The notes beneath the pieces are model-generated. The model saw nothing but the letters and a program-made list of their open reading frames with translations, was not told the origin of the DNA and made no database searches. The translations under genes and the position numbers were made by a program. From Tipula vernalis (taxonomy: Eukaryota; Arthropoda; Insecta; Diptera; Tipulidae), in contig OY282558.1 in assembly GCA_958295665.1 (NCBI GenBank), forward strand, positions 49,607,389 through 49,671,388: a stretch of 64,000 bases of DNA, in the 5' to 3' direction. Within the stretch, counting starts at the first letter, position 1. The number at the start of each line of letters is the position of its first letter. Below are positions 1-9,594 of this stretch, piece by piece.

Positions 1-1
1 C

Positions 2-556
2 TTGATGTCCGGATCCAATAACGAACATGCCGCGAGTCTACTACAACACCAAATTATTGAAATCTTAGGATCAGCCGGCTTTCATCTACGAAAATGGACA
101 TCAAACTGCGGACCATTATTAGCGGCGATACCGACGAACAGCCAAGAGTTATCACCATTTGAGATTTCCGAGGGTACTCGCTCAATCAAACTCCTAGGTT
201 TGGAATGGTCTCCACAGAGCGATACATTCCAGTTCAAAGTTGCGATCAATCCAGAAAACACCAATATCAAGCGCACAATGTTATCCGAAGCATCAAAATT
301 ATTTAATCCACTCGGGTGGTTGTCACCATTAATTATTACAGTGAAGCTCCTCTTCCAATCATTATGGCTCCTCAAGTTACAATGGGATGAACCTTTGCCA
401 ATCAGTATTTCGAAACAATGGAAAACTCAGGCAAGAATTGCACCAGTTAGACCAAATATCAATTCCTCGCTGGTTATCAACCGAGGAAGAGACATTTTAA
501 CTACACGGATTCTCGGATGCTTCCGGAGTCGCGTATTCCGCTGTTGTGTACTGTAG
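2..556 (+). pseudogene. BEL/Pao reverse transcriptase, C-terminal part
   Basis: The translation carries hallmarks of the BEL/Pao RT thumb and connection: FHLRKWTSNC near residue 28, a KLLGLEWSP stretch, LSEASKLFNPLGWLSP and WDEPLP. The catalytic YVDD motif would lie upstream, outside the window. Homology is in frame until about nt 425, after which the BEL-like reading continues in another frame (IPRWLSTEE), so there is a frameshift. An in-frame TAA at about 499 interrupts the RNase H lead-in. It is non-functional in this copy. Confidence 0.88.
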
Positions 557-962
557 AGTCAAAACAAACCTGGCCATCATCCAAACCAATCTAGTGTGTG
601 CCAAAACCAGAGTTGCTCCTATCAAGCATGTTTCAATTCCACGCCTAGAATTATGTGGTGCTCTTTTACTAGCAAGATTAATGAAACCAGTCATCAAGGC
701 ACTTCAAGCCGAACAAATTGAAGTTTTCTATTGGACAGATTCAACCACTGTGCTATGGTGGTTGTCATCGCATTCGCGATGTTGGAAAAATTACGTGGCT
801 AATCGCACAGCCGAAGTGTTAGAGTCAACTTCAAGGAAGGATTGGCGTTACGTACCAACGAAGGAGAACCCGGCTGATGGCGCGTCACGAGGGATATTAC
901 CATCAAAACTGCCCGATTACGAAATTTGGTGGAAGGGACCCACTTCCAAGTTCCTGGCCTAG
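500..962 (+). pseudogene. BEL/Pao RNase H
   Basis: RNase H of the same element. The motif block GFSDASGVAYSAVVY begins right after the stop at 499, followed by IPRLELCGALLLARL and YWTDSTTVLWWLSS, which carry the usual acidic residues (D in FSDAS, E in LELCGA, D in WTDST). It ends with an NPAD segment (ENPADGASRG). All visible catalytic acids are present, but the domain is cut off from the RT by a frameshift and a stop. Past about nt 880 the homology moves to the next frame, described as the linker and zinc region. Confidence 0.85.
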
Positions 963-1599
963 TCAAGATCATTTGAGTCGCACCAATACCCAAACCGACG
1001 AAGAGCGACAAACTAGAATACACAAGCTGGAAGTAGTAATTTCGAATCCGTTGCTTGAAGAATTAACAAAGCGATACTCCAAATTTTCGAAACTCATTCG
1101 AGTTACAGCAATGTTATACCATTTCTTTAACAACATAAAAAAATCCGGTAAAGGAGAACCGAAGTCGATAATTCTAGAACTTGAGGAATATCAGCGCGCA
1201 ACCAATACCATCCTAACATGGGTACAAGACGATGCATTTGCTACCGAAATTTCGTGCCTCAAAACCAACAGAATTATTCCTAAAAATAGCAACCTAAACG
1301 CGTTAAATCCATTCGTCGATGGTCATGGAGTTCTACGAGTGGGTAGCAGAATTTGCCACGCGAATATTGAATATCATCAAAGGTTTCCGGTTATTTTACC
1401 AGCCAAACATGTCGTCACGAACTTAATTATTGATGAGACCCACGCCAAATATTTATACGCAGCACAATCACTGATGATATTCATATTACGACAAACATAC
1501 TGGATATTAAATTGCAAAAATTTGGTCCGACAAAAAATACACCGTTGCATCACATGTACTCGATACAAGCGTCACAAACTCACAACCCCAATCAGCTAA
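877..1599 (+). pseudogene. BEL/Pao pol linker and HHCC zinc region
   Basis: This is the segment between RNase H and integrase. It contains the moderately conserved linker (LNPFVDGHGVLRVGSRICHANI) and the integrase zinc-binding region near its end, where ETHAKYLYAA is followed about 30 residues later by CITC. The second histidine of the usual HxxxHLHAG pattern appears as tyrosine, so zinc binding is probably lost. The frame closes at 1599, and the integrase core continues from about 1600 in a different frame, which overlaps this one by 88 nt. This is the decay expected of a retrotransposon relic, not a separate gene. Confidence 0.8.
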
Positions 1600-2555
1600 T
1601 GGGAGATTTACCATCGGCCCGAGTAAATTTCAAACACGCTTTCAACCAGACGGGAATCGACTATGCTGGTCCCATATGGCTGCGATCCATGATAGGAAGG
1701 CGAATTAAACCACATAAGGCATATATTGCTATATTCGTTTGCATGAGCAGCAAGGCAGTCCATATAGAACTAGTCAGTGACCTATCAACCAACGCATTCA
1801 TAGCCGCCTTAAAAAGATTTATGGCAAGAAGAGGAGCGTGTTCCGATATATTCACCGACAACGGCACCAATTTCGTTTGCGAAAAAAACCAATTCCAAGC
1901 CATTTACAAATTAAACAAATCAATTCCACATAATAATACAGTTTCTACTTTTTTATTAGATTACCAAACTAAATGGCACTTTTCACCACCATCCGGACCT
2001 AACTTCGGCGGATTATATGAATCGGCCGTCAAATCGACGAAATTCCATTTACGGCGAGCATTAGGAACCACAATACTCAATTTCGAAGAGATGTCAACTT
2101 TATTGGCACAAATTGAAGCCATATTAAACTCACGTCCTTTATGCGCCTTATCATCAGGTCCAGACGACATCAATTTGCTGACTCCGGCCCATTTTATTTT
2201 GGGTCATTCACTAACGTTGCCACCCGATCGAGATCTTACCACAACGAACATAAATCACCTGACCAGATGGAGACAAATCCAACACATGACACAACATTTC
2301 TGGAAACGATTTTATTTGGAGTACTTGACCACGCTCCACAATCGGTCGATATGGCAGCATAAAAATGTAAACCTGCAAGTAGATGACATCGTATTAATCC
2401 GTGACGAGATCACGACACCAGCAAGATGGCCCTTGGGCCAAATAATAAAAACACATCCCGGTTCAGATGGACTGGTACGAGTAGTGTCAATACAAACCAA
2501 ATCCGGAATCTTCAAACGGCCAATCACCAAAGTAATCGTATTACGAACATCTTGA
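1512..2555 (+). pseudogene. BEL/Pao integrase (core and C-terminal domain)
   Basis: Real homology starts near nt 1600 (MGDLPSARV). The integrase core shows all three catalytic acids: D in GIDYAGP, D in FTDNGTNF and E in GGLYESAVKS, with the typical AVHIELVSDLST stretch between the first two. Downstream are the LNSRPLCALS and LTPAHFILG motifs and the small beta-rich C-terminal domain typical of BEL/Pao (VDDIVLIRDE, PARWPLGQI), ending at a TGA. This open frame of about 318 residues is the best-preserved part of the element. The upstream breaks make the element as a whole inactive. Confidence 0.9.
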
Positions 2556-2693
2556 ACTATTCGTTCAACGTCGGCGGCATGTCTATGCCATTAAAATTAG
2601 AAATCACCTAAAAAAAAGAAATATTAAATTAATGTAAACAAAACGTCTTACGTCATTAATGTCTTAAAGATTTGAATATGCTTACCACAAATC

Positions 2694-3050
2694 CACTTTA
2701 AATTAACCGAGCAAACGGCGCAGTGGTTAAAGCTGCGGCGGTTGGATCGGGAGGTACCGGGTTCGAATCCCTATAGGGGCGGGATGCAAAAGGGATTTTT
2801 CATCATCTGATTGCGATCGGTGATGAAGATGAACACATCTATGACCCCCTGTTGAGAGTGCAGAATCCATGGGCCGACCCACCTTTCATGTCAGCACTAC
2901 GGGTTGGCATGAAGCAATGCAATGTGCAGGTGGTTTTCAAAGACGGATCTGTAGCCGCCCGTCCTCGATTTGGCTACTCCAGGCGTAAGGTAGGACGGTA
3001 AAAAATAAATCAAGAAACAAACAAACAAACAAACAAACACTTTAAATTAA
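2694..3050 (+). mobile_element. tRNA-derived SINE with 13-bp target-site duplication
   Basis: The body is 2707-3037. Its head holds an A-box-like segment (GCAGTGGTTAAAGC) and a canonical B box (GGTTCGAATCC) at the tRNA-like spacing, i.e. an internal RNA polymerase III promoter. An unrelated body of about 250 bp follows, then a 3' tail of (AAAC)n repeats after AAATAAATCAAG. The element is flanked by a perfect 13-bp direct repeat, CACTTTAAATTAA, at 2694-2706 and 3038-3050. The intact duplication and clean tail suggest a fairly recent insertion. No second copy was noticed in the window. Confidence 0.9.
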
Positions 3051-3576
3051 TTGATAAACAAAATCAGCTACCGGCAATGGCATTAAAGTAGTTTTAGTTT
3101 TCAATTCCTAAAATATAATAAGAAATGTAATTAGTTTAATGTTTTGATTATAGTTATTGAATTCATTTACCTGTCCAGAATATCCAATACACAAATTGTG
3201 TTACAGCTGTAATATACGATTATCATTACAGCGACGAACGCGATTTCTGAAATAAATACATAAGATTAATGCATGTGATACAAAGGACATTTAATTGAAT
3301 ACATACTTATCTTCAAACGCACTACTTAATGGATTTATATATCCATTAATAATTTTCTGTTGTATTCGCTAATAATTTCTTTACATAACCTAACTTAAAT
3401 AACAAAAATTGTAATCAAAAGAATAACAAAAAAACCGTCACAATCACAACAGATGAATTGCAACAAAGTTGGCAACGATTGAGAACTGCTATATTTGGCA
3501 CATTAACACAATCACACAACTTGTTGCCAATACTTCTAACGTGACGTTGCTATAAATAGGCAACCATTTTTATTAA

Positions 3577-3934
3577 ATAAGTAGTAGAGATGTGCAGTTT
3601 CGTTACTTTTAGGTAATCACGGGTACTCGTTACTTTTGACGTAATACTCGTTACTTTTTATTCGTTACAAAGTAATCACTACTATAAACAAAAAAATTTT
3701 TTTCATTGTTTGTATGTAAAAACACAAACGTAAGGAGAAAAAAGACAGAACTAGATTATATACGTTGGATTCAACTCAATGAAGCGAACTAATTTTTGTT
3801 TTGTTTTTTGTTTTCATTTTAGTAGGTATAAAGTAACGAATATTTTTTAATCGAAGGAATCGTTACTTCGGGTAGTTAAAAGTAACGAGTATTAAATAAC
3901 GAATAGTTACTACCCGCACATCTCCAATAAGTAG
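3577..3934. mobile_element. hAT-type MITE (342 bp) with 8-bp target-site duplication
   Basis: The element is 3585-3926, bounded by TAGAGATGTGC and its near-inverse GCACATCTCCA (10 of 11 match). The 8-bp direct repeat ATAAGTAG flanks it at 3577-3584 and 3927-3934. Eight-base duplications and a TAGAG-type terminus are typical of hAT elements. The interior is made of inverted, GTTACTTTT/GTAACGAGT-like subterminal repeats and has no open frame, so it is non-autonomous. It is inserted in the BEL/Pao LTR-like sequence just downstream of the TATA box. Confidence 0.9.
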
Positions 3935-4045
3935 TATTTGTTTAGTCGTTCGTTAAGTAACATGTGCAGGAGTCACTCCTAATAAAAGTAATAAATAAAC
4001 CAAAAATCAAAGGAATTATTATTATAAATAAAATTGTAAGTGTTC

Positions 4046-4561
4046 GTACAGTCCAAAAATAAGGAATCAGTGCAATTTACCGTGCCATACCGCACAGTTC
4101 CATTATAATGTATAATGTATGTAATGGGTGATTGAATTCAATAAATCACACAATACGACAATTCGTGATAAATATTCAATATTTTTAGTTCACAAAATTT
4201 AATCGTGAATAAAGACTGGAGATATATTATAAAATTAACTAGAATTTTAAATTTTTAATTTTGTACCGTACATACATATAAGTGATAGGTAAAAATATTT
4301 ATATTGTTTAACATTAATTCGTATAAAGTATTATGTACAAGAAATAATCAAATAAATAAAAAAAAAGGACTAAAAATTTTGTGCAGTTATTTTGTGTTCG
4401 TGTTATTAAAGTAGTATTCCCGCTTGTGAGGGCATGGCAGCCATTTTGAGGGGGTTTCTGCGACGGCGCTGGTAGCTGAGTGGCCGGACGGGCCGTATAA
4501 GGTATTTTAGTTTTACACGACCAAACTGTGATTTTTTTTCTCTTTTTAATTTACACTAATA
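4046..4561. other. AT-rich interval with an isolated A-box-like tRNA fragment
   Basis: No coding sequence is visible. At 4467-4500 the G/C-richer stretch GCTGGTAGCTGAGTGGCCGG resembles the 5' part of a class II tRNA and contains an A-box-like TAGCTGAGTGG, but no B box follows. It could be a fragment of a SINE head or tRNA pseudogene, or coincidence. Confidence 0.35.
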
Positions 4562-5021
4562 CCACGTTTCCATCGTCAATAGTATAATAGCAAAATAGTA
4601 TAATACTATTATACTATTTTTCCCTATCGTGTTTCCATCATTTGGTGTGAAGTTAAAATCGTTTTATATTTTTGTATGGGAACTTGGACGCAATTCATTA
4701 TTTTGATAGCGAAAAATTATTAAAACCCATATTTTATGCATCTTTAAAATTACCTGATAAATATTACTTCAAGTAATATAAAAAATATAAAAAACACACT
4801 ACAACCGCAGCCTAAAAAAATTAGTTTGAAAAAGAATTCAAACAAGCCTAGACACTGCCATGATTGCACTGTTAAAATTGCAATTTGCTAACTATTATAT
4901 TTTTGATAGCTAGTATAATGAAATATTATAATAAACTATTATACTACCAACTTCGGGTTTCCATCGTCATAGTATAATAGTAAAATACTATTATGCTATT
5001 ATACTATGACGATGGAAACCC
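4562..5021. mobile_element. MITE with GTTTCCATCGTC ends and a terminal hairpin
   Basis: The left end (about 4562) and the right end (5021) are inverted copies of GTTTCCATCGTC followed by AGTATAATAG-type sequence. The right end is itself a perfect hairpin: 4955-4980 and 4996-5021 are exact 26-nt reverse complements with a 15-nt loop. The interior is AT-rich without open frames. The target duplication could not be resolved, so the superfamily is unassigned. Confidence 0.75.
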
Positions 5022-5362
5022 AGTATAAGTAAAATTTTTGCTACTTAAGTTTAGTTTAACGATTTTTTTTATTTTTGCTTTAATATATGGTATCTCATAA
5101 AATATGTAACAGTTTGCTTTTGTATTTCTTTTTTTTTACGTTTAAAAATTTGATAATATAGTATATATACATATAATATCCTTTCTTTTGGGTTTGTGGT
5201 GGTGCACAGATTTAATTTGCATCCCCCAATTTCTTGTCATTTTCGGATTTTCGCGAATTGTTATTTCCGATTTTTTTTTGGTTCTGTTACTTTTCTTCCG
5301 CTATGATATGGTTCGAGGTGTTTAACGGTTTCGTTTAAATTTTTTTTTGTGAAACAGTGATA
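5022..5362. other. AT-rich interval without recognised gene
   Basis: T-rich sequence with several poly-T runs. A 71-codon minus-strand open frame overlaps the right part but continues into the MITE at 5371-5530 and shows no domain. Nothing else was recognised. Confidence 0.5.
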
Positions 5363-5538
5363 ATTGATTGGGCACGGATTGGTTTTAGCTGTCTCACTTG
5401 ACAGGCGACCGCGACGGTGGCAAATTTTGGAAAAGGAAGATTTAATACAGCGATTTTTAGTTATTAATATTTCCACACCAAGAAATAAATGGCGCCACTT
5501 TGACTGAGACAGCTTAAACCAATGCTAGCCATTGATTG
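5363..5538 (-). mobile_element. hAT-type MITE, copy 1 (160 bp), 8-bp duplication
   Basis: The element is 5371-5530. Its 26-bp imperfect terminal inverted repeats begin GGCACGGATTGG and GGCTAGCATTGG (the latter read from the other end), both followed by a TTTWAGCTGTCTCA segment. The direct repeat ATTGATTG flanks it at 5363-5370 and 5531-5538. A second copy in opposite orientation lies at 39415-39586. It has no coding capacity. It lies 3 bp beyond the outer edge of the gypsy LTR at 5542. Confidence 0.92.
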
Positions 5539-5541
5539 TAT

Positions 5542-5743
5542 TGTTGTGTCCAGCGGTATTTATTAAAAACTCAACATGTTACTAAGTAACTTTATAATAT
5601 TAATTTAACATAAAATATACGCTAGTTCATTACATAAAAATACAACATGTCTTCTTATGACTATTGGTTGCGTTCATATCATACTATATATATGTAGGGT
5701 GTGTTCATTTAGTTTATTTCAGATTAATATTAACTTCTCTACA
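5542..5743 (-). repeat. 3' LTR of the gypsy element (202 bp)
   Basis: On the minus strand a tract containing AAGGGGGAG (polypurine tract, complement of 5744-5752) leads directly into TGTAGAGAAG and the block ends GGACACAACA, giving TGT...ACA ends. It includes an AT-rich TATA-like segment and an AATAAA (in TTTTAATAAATACC). The partner LTR is not in the window, so the boundaries rest on the tract and the termini alone. Confidence 0.65.
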
Positions 5744-6079
5744 TCTCCCCCTTATACAAATCAATAATTTTCCTTATTACCTTTCCCTTATTTCCCTTAA
5801 ATACAACCCAGAATTACTTAATATCTAATGTAATCATCTAACCTTCGGGGTTGACGAGTTATCCACCCTGACCTAGTCACCCTGTCTTCGTTGACTGTAA
5901 CCCTATCATTGTCAATATGTGAATAAGTACTTTGTTCCATATTCCGTTGTCCTATACCTAAATCAGGATTCTGATCACTGTGTACACTCTTTCTTGTATC
6001 GTCCAGTTCATTTCTAAATTGAGGTCTTCTATTTGACTTTCTTAAATGAAAAGAATTCCATAATTCGACCTTCTTAATT

Positions 6080-7014
6080 TTTTATTACATAAGATCGCGG
6101 ATATAAGTAGTTCTGTTTTTATTGGAATTTTCGTTCGAGTTCGACAACTAAGGAGTAGTTGTGAGGGCGAAGCACCTAATTTAGCCACAGGATGATTTCG
6201 ATACTCCAGTAATCTAATTTAAATCGTTATTATCCTCCATCGACTTTTTCATTAAATTCTTTGCAATTTGAACAGCTTTTTCTGCTTGACCATTAGATCT
6301 GGTGAACGTGGGGCTCGATGTTTTAATTTTAAATTCCCAACTTTCACTAAATTCCTCCATTTCTTTAGATACAACCGGCATATTGTCACAGATCATCGTT
6401 TTTGGAATTTCGTGAGTGGTAAATACATTTTTAATTTTCTCAATGATTTCGGTTGATTGTTTGTTTTTCAACGGAATAATTTCCAGCCACTTGCTGTAGT
6501 AAATCTTTTCGAAAGGTAAATTTGGTATTTCATGCGGGATCAACGGCTCCTTTATATTCGATATCTGAAATTTCTCACACGTTCTACATTCGCTTATATA
6601 ATCCTCGATGTCCGAATCCATGCCCGTCCAGTATAATATTTCTCTTGCTCTCTGTTTAGTTTTTGTAATTCCCATATGTGCCTCGTGGAATGACTCTAGC
6701 ATTTCTCGTCTTAATTTAAAAGGCACCATTACTCGTTCTCCCAAAGAAACCAGCACTTCATCACAAAATATTTTTCCTTTATATTTCCAGAAAGCTTTAA
6801 TTTGATTATCGAGCTGGCATTTAGAATTTGGCCATCCTTCTTTATATATTTTTAATATCTTGGATACAATTTCATCCTTTGCCGTTTCATGTATAAATAT
6901 TTCCTTTTTATGATCTGACATGTTTATTGTATGTATCACATCTTCATACTCTTTAAATTCTTCGGTATTTTCGCCCAGTAAATAGCTCCTAGATAAGTGA
7001 TCGGCTATGTGCAT
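6080..7014 (-). pseudogene. Gypsy integrase, core deleted
   Basis: The N-terminal zinc region is intact in pattern: FHEAHMG, then ECRTC about 30 residues later. In the catalytic core the sequence jumps from LPFEKI to YYSKWLEIIP, so the block that normally carries the first catalytic aspartate is missing. The second aspartate (MICDN) and the glutamate (NGQAEKAV) remain. Past the stop at 6214 a recognisable continuation (RNHPVAKLGASPSQLL) runs on to about 6080. The protein cannot be an active integrase. Confidence 0.87.
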
Positions 7015-8217
7015 CTCTTTACCTGATCTGTATATTACATTTATCTCTTATTTTAATAATTTCATTTTCATTCTCTGTAAACGAGAAGAATTGACCTTAT
7101 GCATTTCGTTTTTCATTATGCTCATCAGTGGTTTGTGATCCAAATGAACTTCCACTATGAAAAAATGATTGCGAGAAGCTCCTTCTCTATTTGTGCGTAT
7201 TGCTTTTCAGCATTTGTTAGGCTTCTTGATGCGTATGCCACTGGCTTTCCCTTTTGCAATAACACACAACCTATTCCGTTTTGTTAAATGTCTGTAAAAC
7301 AGGTGTATTTGTAATTATCTCTTTTAGTTTTTTGACACATTGAACGTGTTGTTCCATCCAGCTAAATTCTACGTTTTTTCTTAGTAATAATTGTCGTGTA
7401 GGTTCCGTTAATTCTGCCATGTTAGGGACAAAACTTCGTAGATAGTTGACCAATTCCTTTTTAGATGTTTGGTCATTCATTTTGGTTATGGCCTTTATGC
7501 GGCTCGGATCTACACGTATACCGTCCCGATTGAAAATATGTCCTAAGAAACTAACTTGCTGTATTCTGTACTGAATTTTATTTTGATTAAATTTTATATT
7601 TAATTTTTTAGGTCTCTCAATTACTTTATTTAAATTACGATCGTGTTCTTCTTCCGTTCGCCCAGTCATCTATGTAAATGTGAATTCCCGAGATATCTCC
7701 GAAATTTTTCTCGTTTAATTGTAGAAACCTCTCTGGGGCTATATTTATTCCAAAGGGTAATCTTCTAAAGTTGTAGCAACCAAAAGGTGTACTAAAAGCG
7801 CAAAGACTTTTCGAGTTGTTATCCAGTTTGATCTGGTAGAACCCATCCTTCAAGTCTAAAACTGTAAACACCTCGACACCCGCTAATTTAGTAGTTAGGT
7901 CTTCTAATTTTGGGATTTCATAATAATCTTTCTTTAATGCCTCTTTTAAAAATTTTAGTCTAAGCAAAGTCTTAAGCTCCCGTTCGGTTTTTGTACTACT
8001 ACGAGATTACTAATCCATTCTGTCGGTTCAGATAATTGTTCTATTATTCCTGTCCGTTCTAAATTGTCCAATGCTTCTTTTACCTTTTCACGTAGTGCTA
8101 TTGGAATTATTCTAGGAGGTCTTGTCACTGGATTTGAATTTTCCTTTAATACTAATTTTAACTTCCCCGGAAATCTACCTAGTCCTGTAAATACCGTTTC
8201 GTTTCTTTTATAAATTG
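7015..8217 (-). pseudogene. Gypsy reverse transcriptase and RNase H
   Basis: Between 7967 and 7635 the RT palm is clear: VFTVLDLKDGFYQIKLD, FSTPFGCYNFRRLPFGI and the catalytic YIDD. A frameshift immediately after YIDD moves the reading to the 7669-7271 frame, which continues EEEHDRNLNKV, VSFLGHIFNRDGI and the connection region. RNase H residues (ACVLLQ-like block, then [11 protein letters not shown] and a NH end) occupy about 7270-7100 in shifted frames. Upstream of 7967 the FRP-type entry region (VTRPPRIIPIAL) is recognisable near 8120-8080. It is decayed but all subdomains can be identified. Confidence 0.85.
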
Positions 8218-8515
8218 TTATTTCCCTTTTTGAATTTCATTAACATTTTTAATCAACTCAAATTTTCCTGTGGCCTTTAATCTCATTATAGGGGTAACAT
8301 CTGAATCAATCACTATAAAATTTTCTAAACTTTCTAAATTAGCACGCCTTATTTCCAATTTAACCATACCATATGGCACAATTCTCGATCCCCCGAAAGC
8401 CCTCAAGATCACATTAGCTTTTTCTATTTGATAATTAACATTCAAATTATTCAAAATTTTTAAAGGTAAAACATTAACTTCAGAGCCTGTGTCTATTTTA
8501 AAATTTAATTCAAAA
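8218..8515 (-). pseudogene. Gypsy retropepsin (aspartic protease)
   Basis: The active-site motif is visible as FKIDTGSEVNVLP at about 8510-8470, followed by a typical protease body with YGMVKLEIR and an ENFIVID segment. The nominal methionine at 8454 lies inside the domain, so it is not a real start; the protease is the middle part of a gag-pol product. It ends at a stop at 8218, just before the RT region. The DTG triad is intact. Confidence 0.82.
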
Positions 8516-8689
8516 TTCTTTATAAAAAAAAATTTCGAACCACACTATTTTATCGACAATAGTAACAATTTCCACTTCAATTACTTCTATATAATGATTT
8601 TCATTTTCACAATCAAGATTCCGACAATCAAGGCTTTCACAATCAAGGTTTTGACAATCAAGGTCCACAACATTTACATTTTTTGCTCG

Positions 8690-9477
8690 ACAGCATTTTG
8701 TATAGTGATGCTTTGCATGACACCTAGCGCATGTAGCGTTATATGCAGGGCATTTCCCTTTTTCATGCTTTCCACCGCATCTTCGACAAACAAACCCGTC
8801 TGTTGATTGTGCAAACCCGGATTTGTCACCATTGCTCTAATTTTGAACACCTTGCTTTATTCTTATTGCATTATTACTTTTATTGTTACAATAATTATGA
8901 TTAAAATTACTATTTAATTGACGATTACAATCATTTTGTATATATCTATAATTATTGGTACCTTTTATTTCCGCTACCTCAGCTTGTTTTAATATTTCGT
9001 CAGCTTGCTTTCGCGTTCTCTCTTCTATACGACATCTATCCACTACATCTTGTAGTGCAGGGTTGCCTTCTTTTATACATTTTTCCTTTAAATTTGTCTC
9101 CCGGATACCAAACACCAATCTATCTCTGATTAGCGCGTCATTCTCCGCTTTGAACCCACATTGATCCGCCATAGCCCTTAAATTTTGGTAAAAGTCCTCA
9201 AATGGCTCGTATAATTTTTGATTTCTCTTGAAAAAATTGTATCTCTCATACAACACGTTGATTTTTGGCTCACAATATTTGTCCAATGTTTTTCTTCTTT
9301 TATACAGGTTGGTAATGTAATTTCTGGATCCTTGAACATTGCAATTTTAATTTTCTCATCGTCATCCTCCTTTCCACTTGCAATGAGGAATACTTCAAAC
9401 CCCGCTTTAAAGCGTTTCCAATTGTTGTACAAATCACCTTTTATTATCAAGGGACTCGGTTTATTTAAACCTTCCAT
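8690..9477 (-). pseudogene. Gypsy gag with two CCHC zinc knuckles
   Basis: Gag starts at an ATG at 9477 (MEGLNKPSPL) and covers the capsid-like region (NNWKRFKAGFEVFL) until a frameshift near 9280-9250. The second frame, 9286-8837, has the continuation (FFKRNQKLYEPFEDFYQNLR and DRLVFGI). Nucleocapsid follows at about 8800-8690 with CRRCGGKHEKGKC and CARCHAKHHYTKC, both CCHC-like knuckles. An asparagine-rich stretch separates the two parts. One or more frameshifts inactivate it. Confidence 0.85.
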
Positions 9478-9594
9478 TTCTTATATATATATATTTTTTT
9501 CTTTTTCACTTTAGTTTTCACTAACCTTACTTTTTAATTTTTTCCCGCGTGGTATTGTAATTTTTTTTTCTTTTTAACATTTAATTTAATTTTA

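Larger units (their letters stand above)
1..4045 (+). mobile_element. BEL/Pao LTR retrotransposon, 3' part, with nested insertions
   Basis: This is the 3' half of a BEL/Pao element that enters the window from the left. Reading along the plus strand it contains the end of the reverse transcriptase, RNase H, an HHCC-type zinc region, a complete-looking integrase core and its C-terminal domain, in the order expected for BEL/Pao pol. Several frameshifts and stops break pol between about 420 and 1600. After the integrase stop at about 2553 comes an A/G-rich tract (2609-2620) and an LTR-like region holding a TATA box (TATAAATA near 3551) and AATAAA signals near 3981. A SINE and a hAT-type MITE sit in that region. 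The 5' half lies outside the window, so the LTR edges and target duplication cannot be verified. Confidence 0.9.
2633..4045 (+). repeat. Probable 3' LTR of the BEL/Pao element, boundaries uncertain
   Basis: A purine-rich tract (about 2609-2620) precedes a possible TGT start at 2633. Inside are a TATA box at 3551-3557 and AATAAA signals near 3981 and 3991, which suits an LTR promoter and polyadenylation region. Removing the SINE and the MITE leaves roughly 720 bp. The right edge is a guess: several ACA trinucleotides occur between about 4045 and 4115. The matching 5' LTR is not in the window. Confidence 0.4.
5542..9480 (-). mobile_element. Ty3/gypsy retrotransposon, decayed, 5' LTR missing
   Basis: On the minus strand the order is gag (9477 to about 8690, with two zinc knuckles), protease, reverse transcriptase, RNase H, integrase, a purine-rich tract and one LTR (5743 to 5542). 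This domain order and the motifs are those of a Ty3/gypsy element. The coding region is split by frameshifts, and part of the integrase core is deleted. The 5' LTR expected beyond 9500 is absent; instead the 3' end of a non-LTR element begins at about 9595. Confidence 0.9.

Noticed and set aside
2707..2790. A real tRNA gene, suggested by the B box
   Set aside because: The cloverleaf cannot be completed and a long body, AAAC tail and 13-bp duplication show a SINE.
5261..5476. 71-codon minus-strand frame
   Set aside because: Half of it is MITE sequence; no domain is visible.
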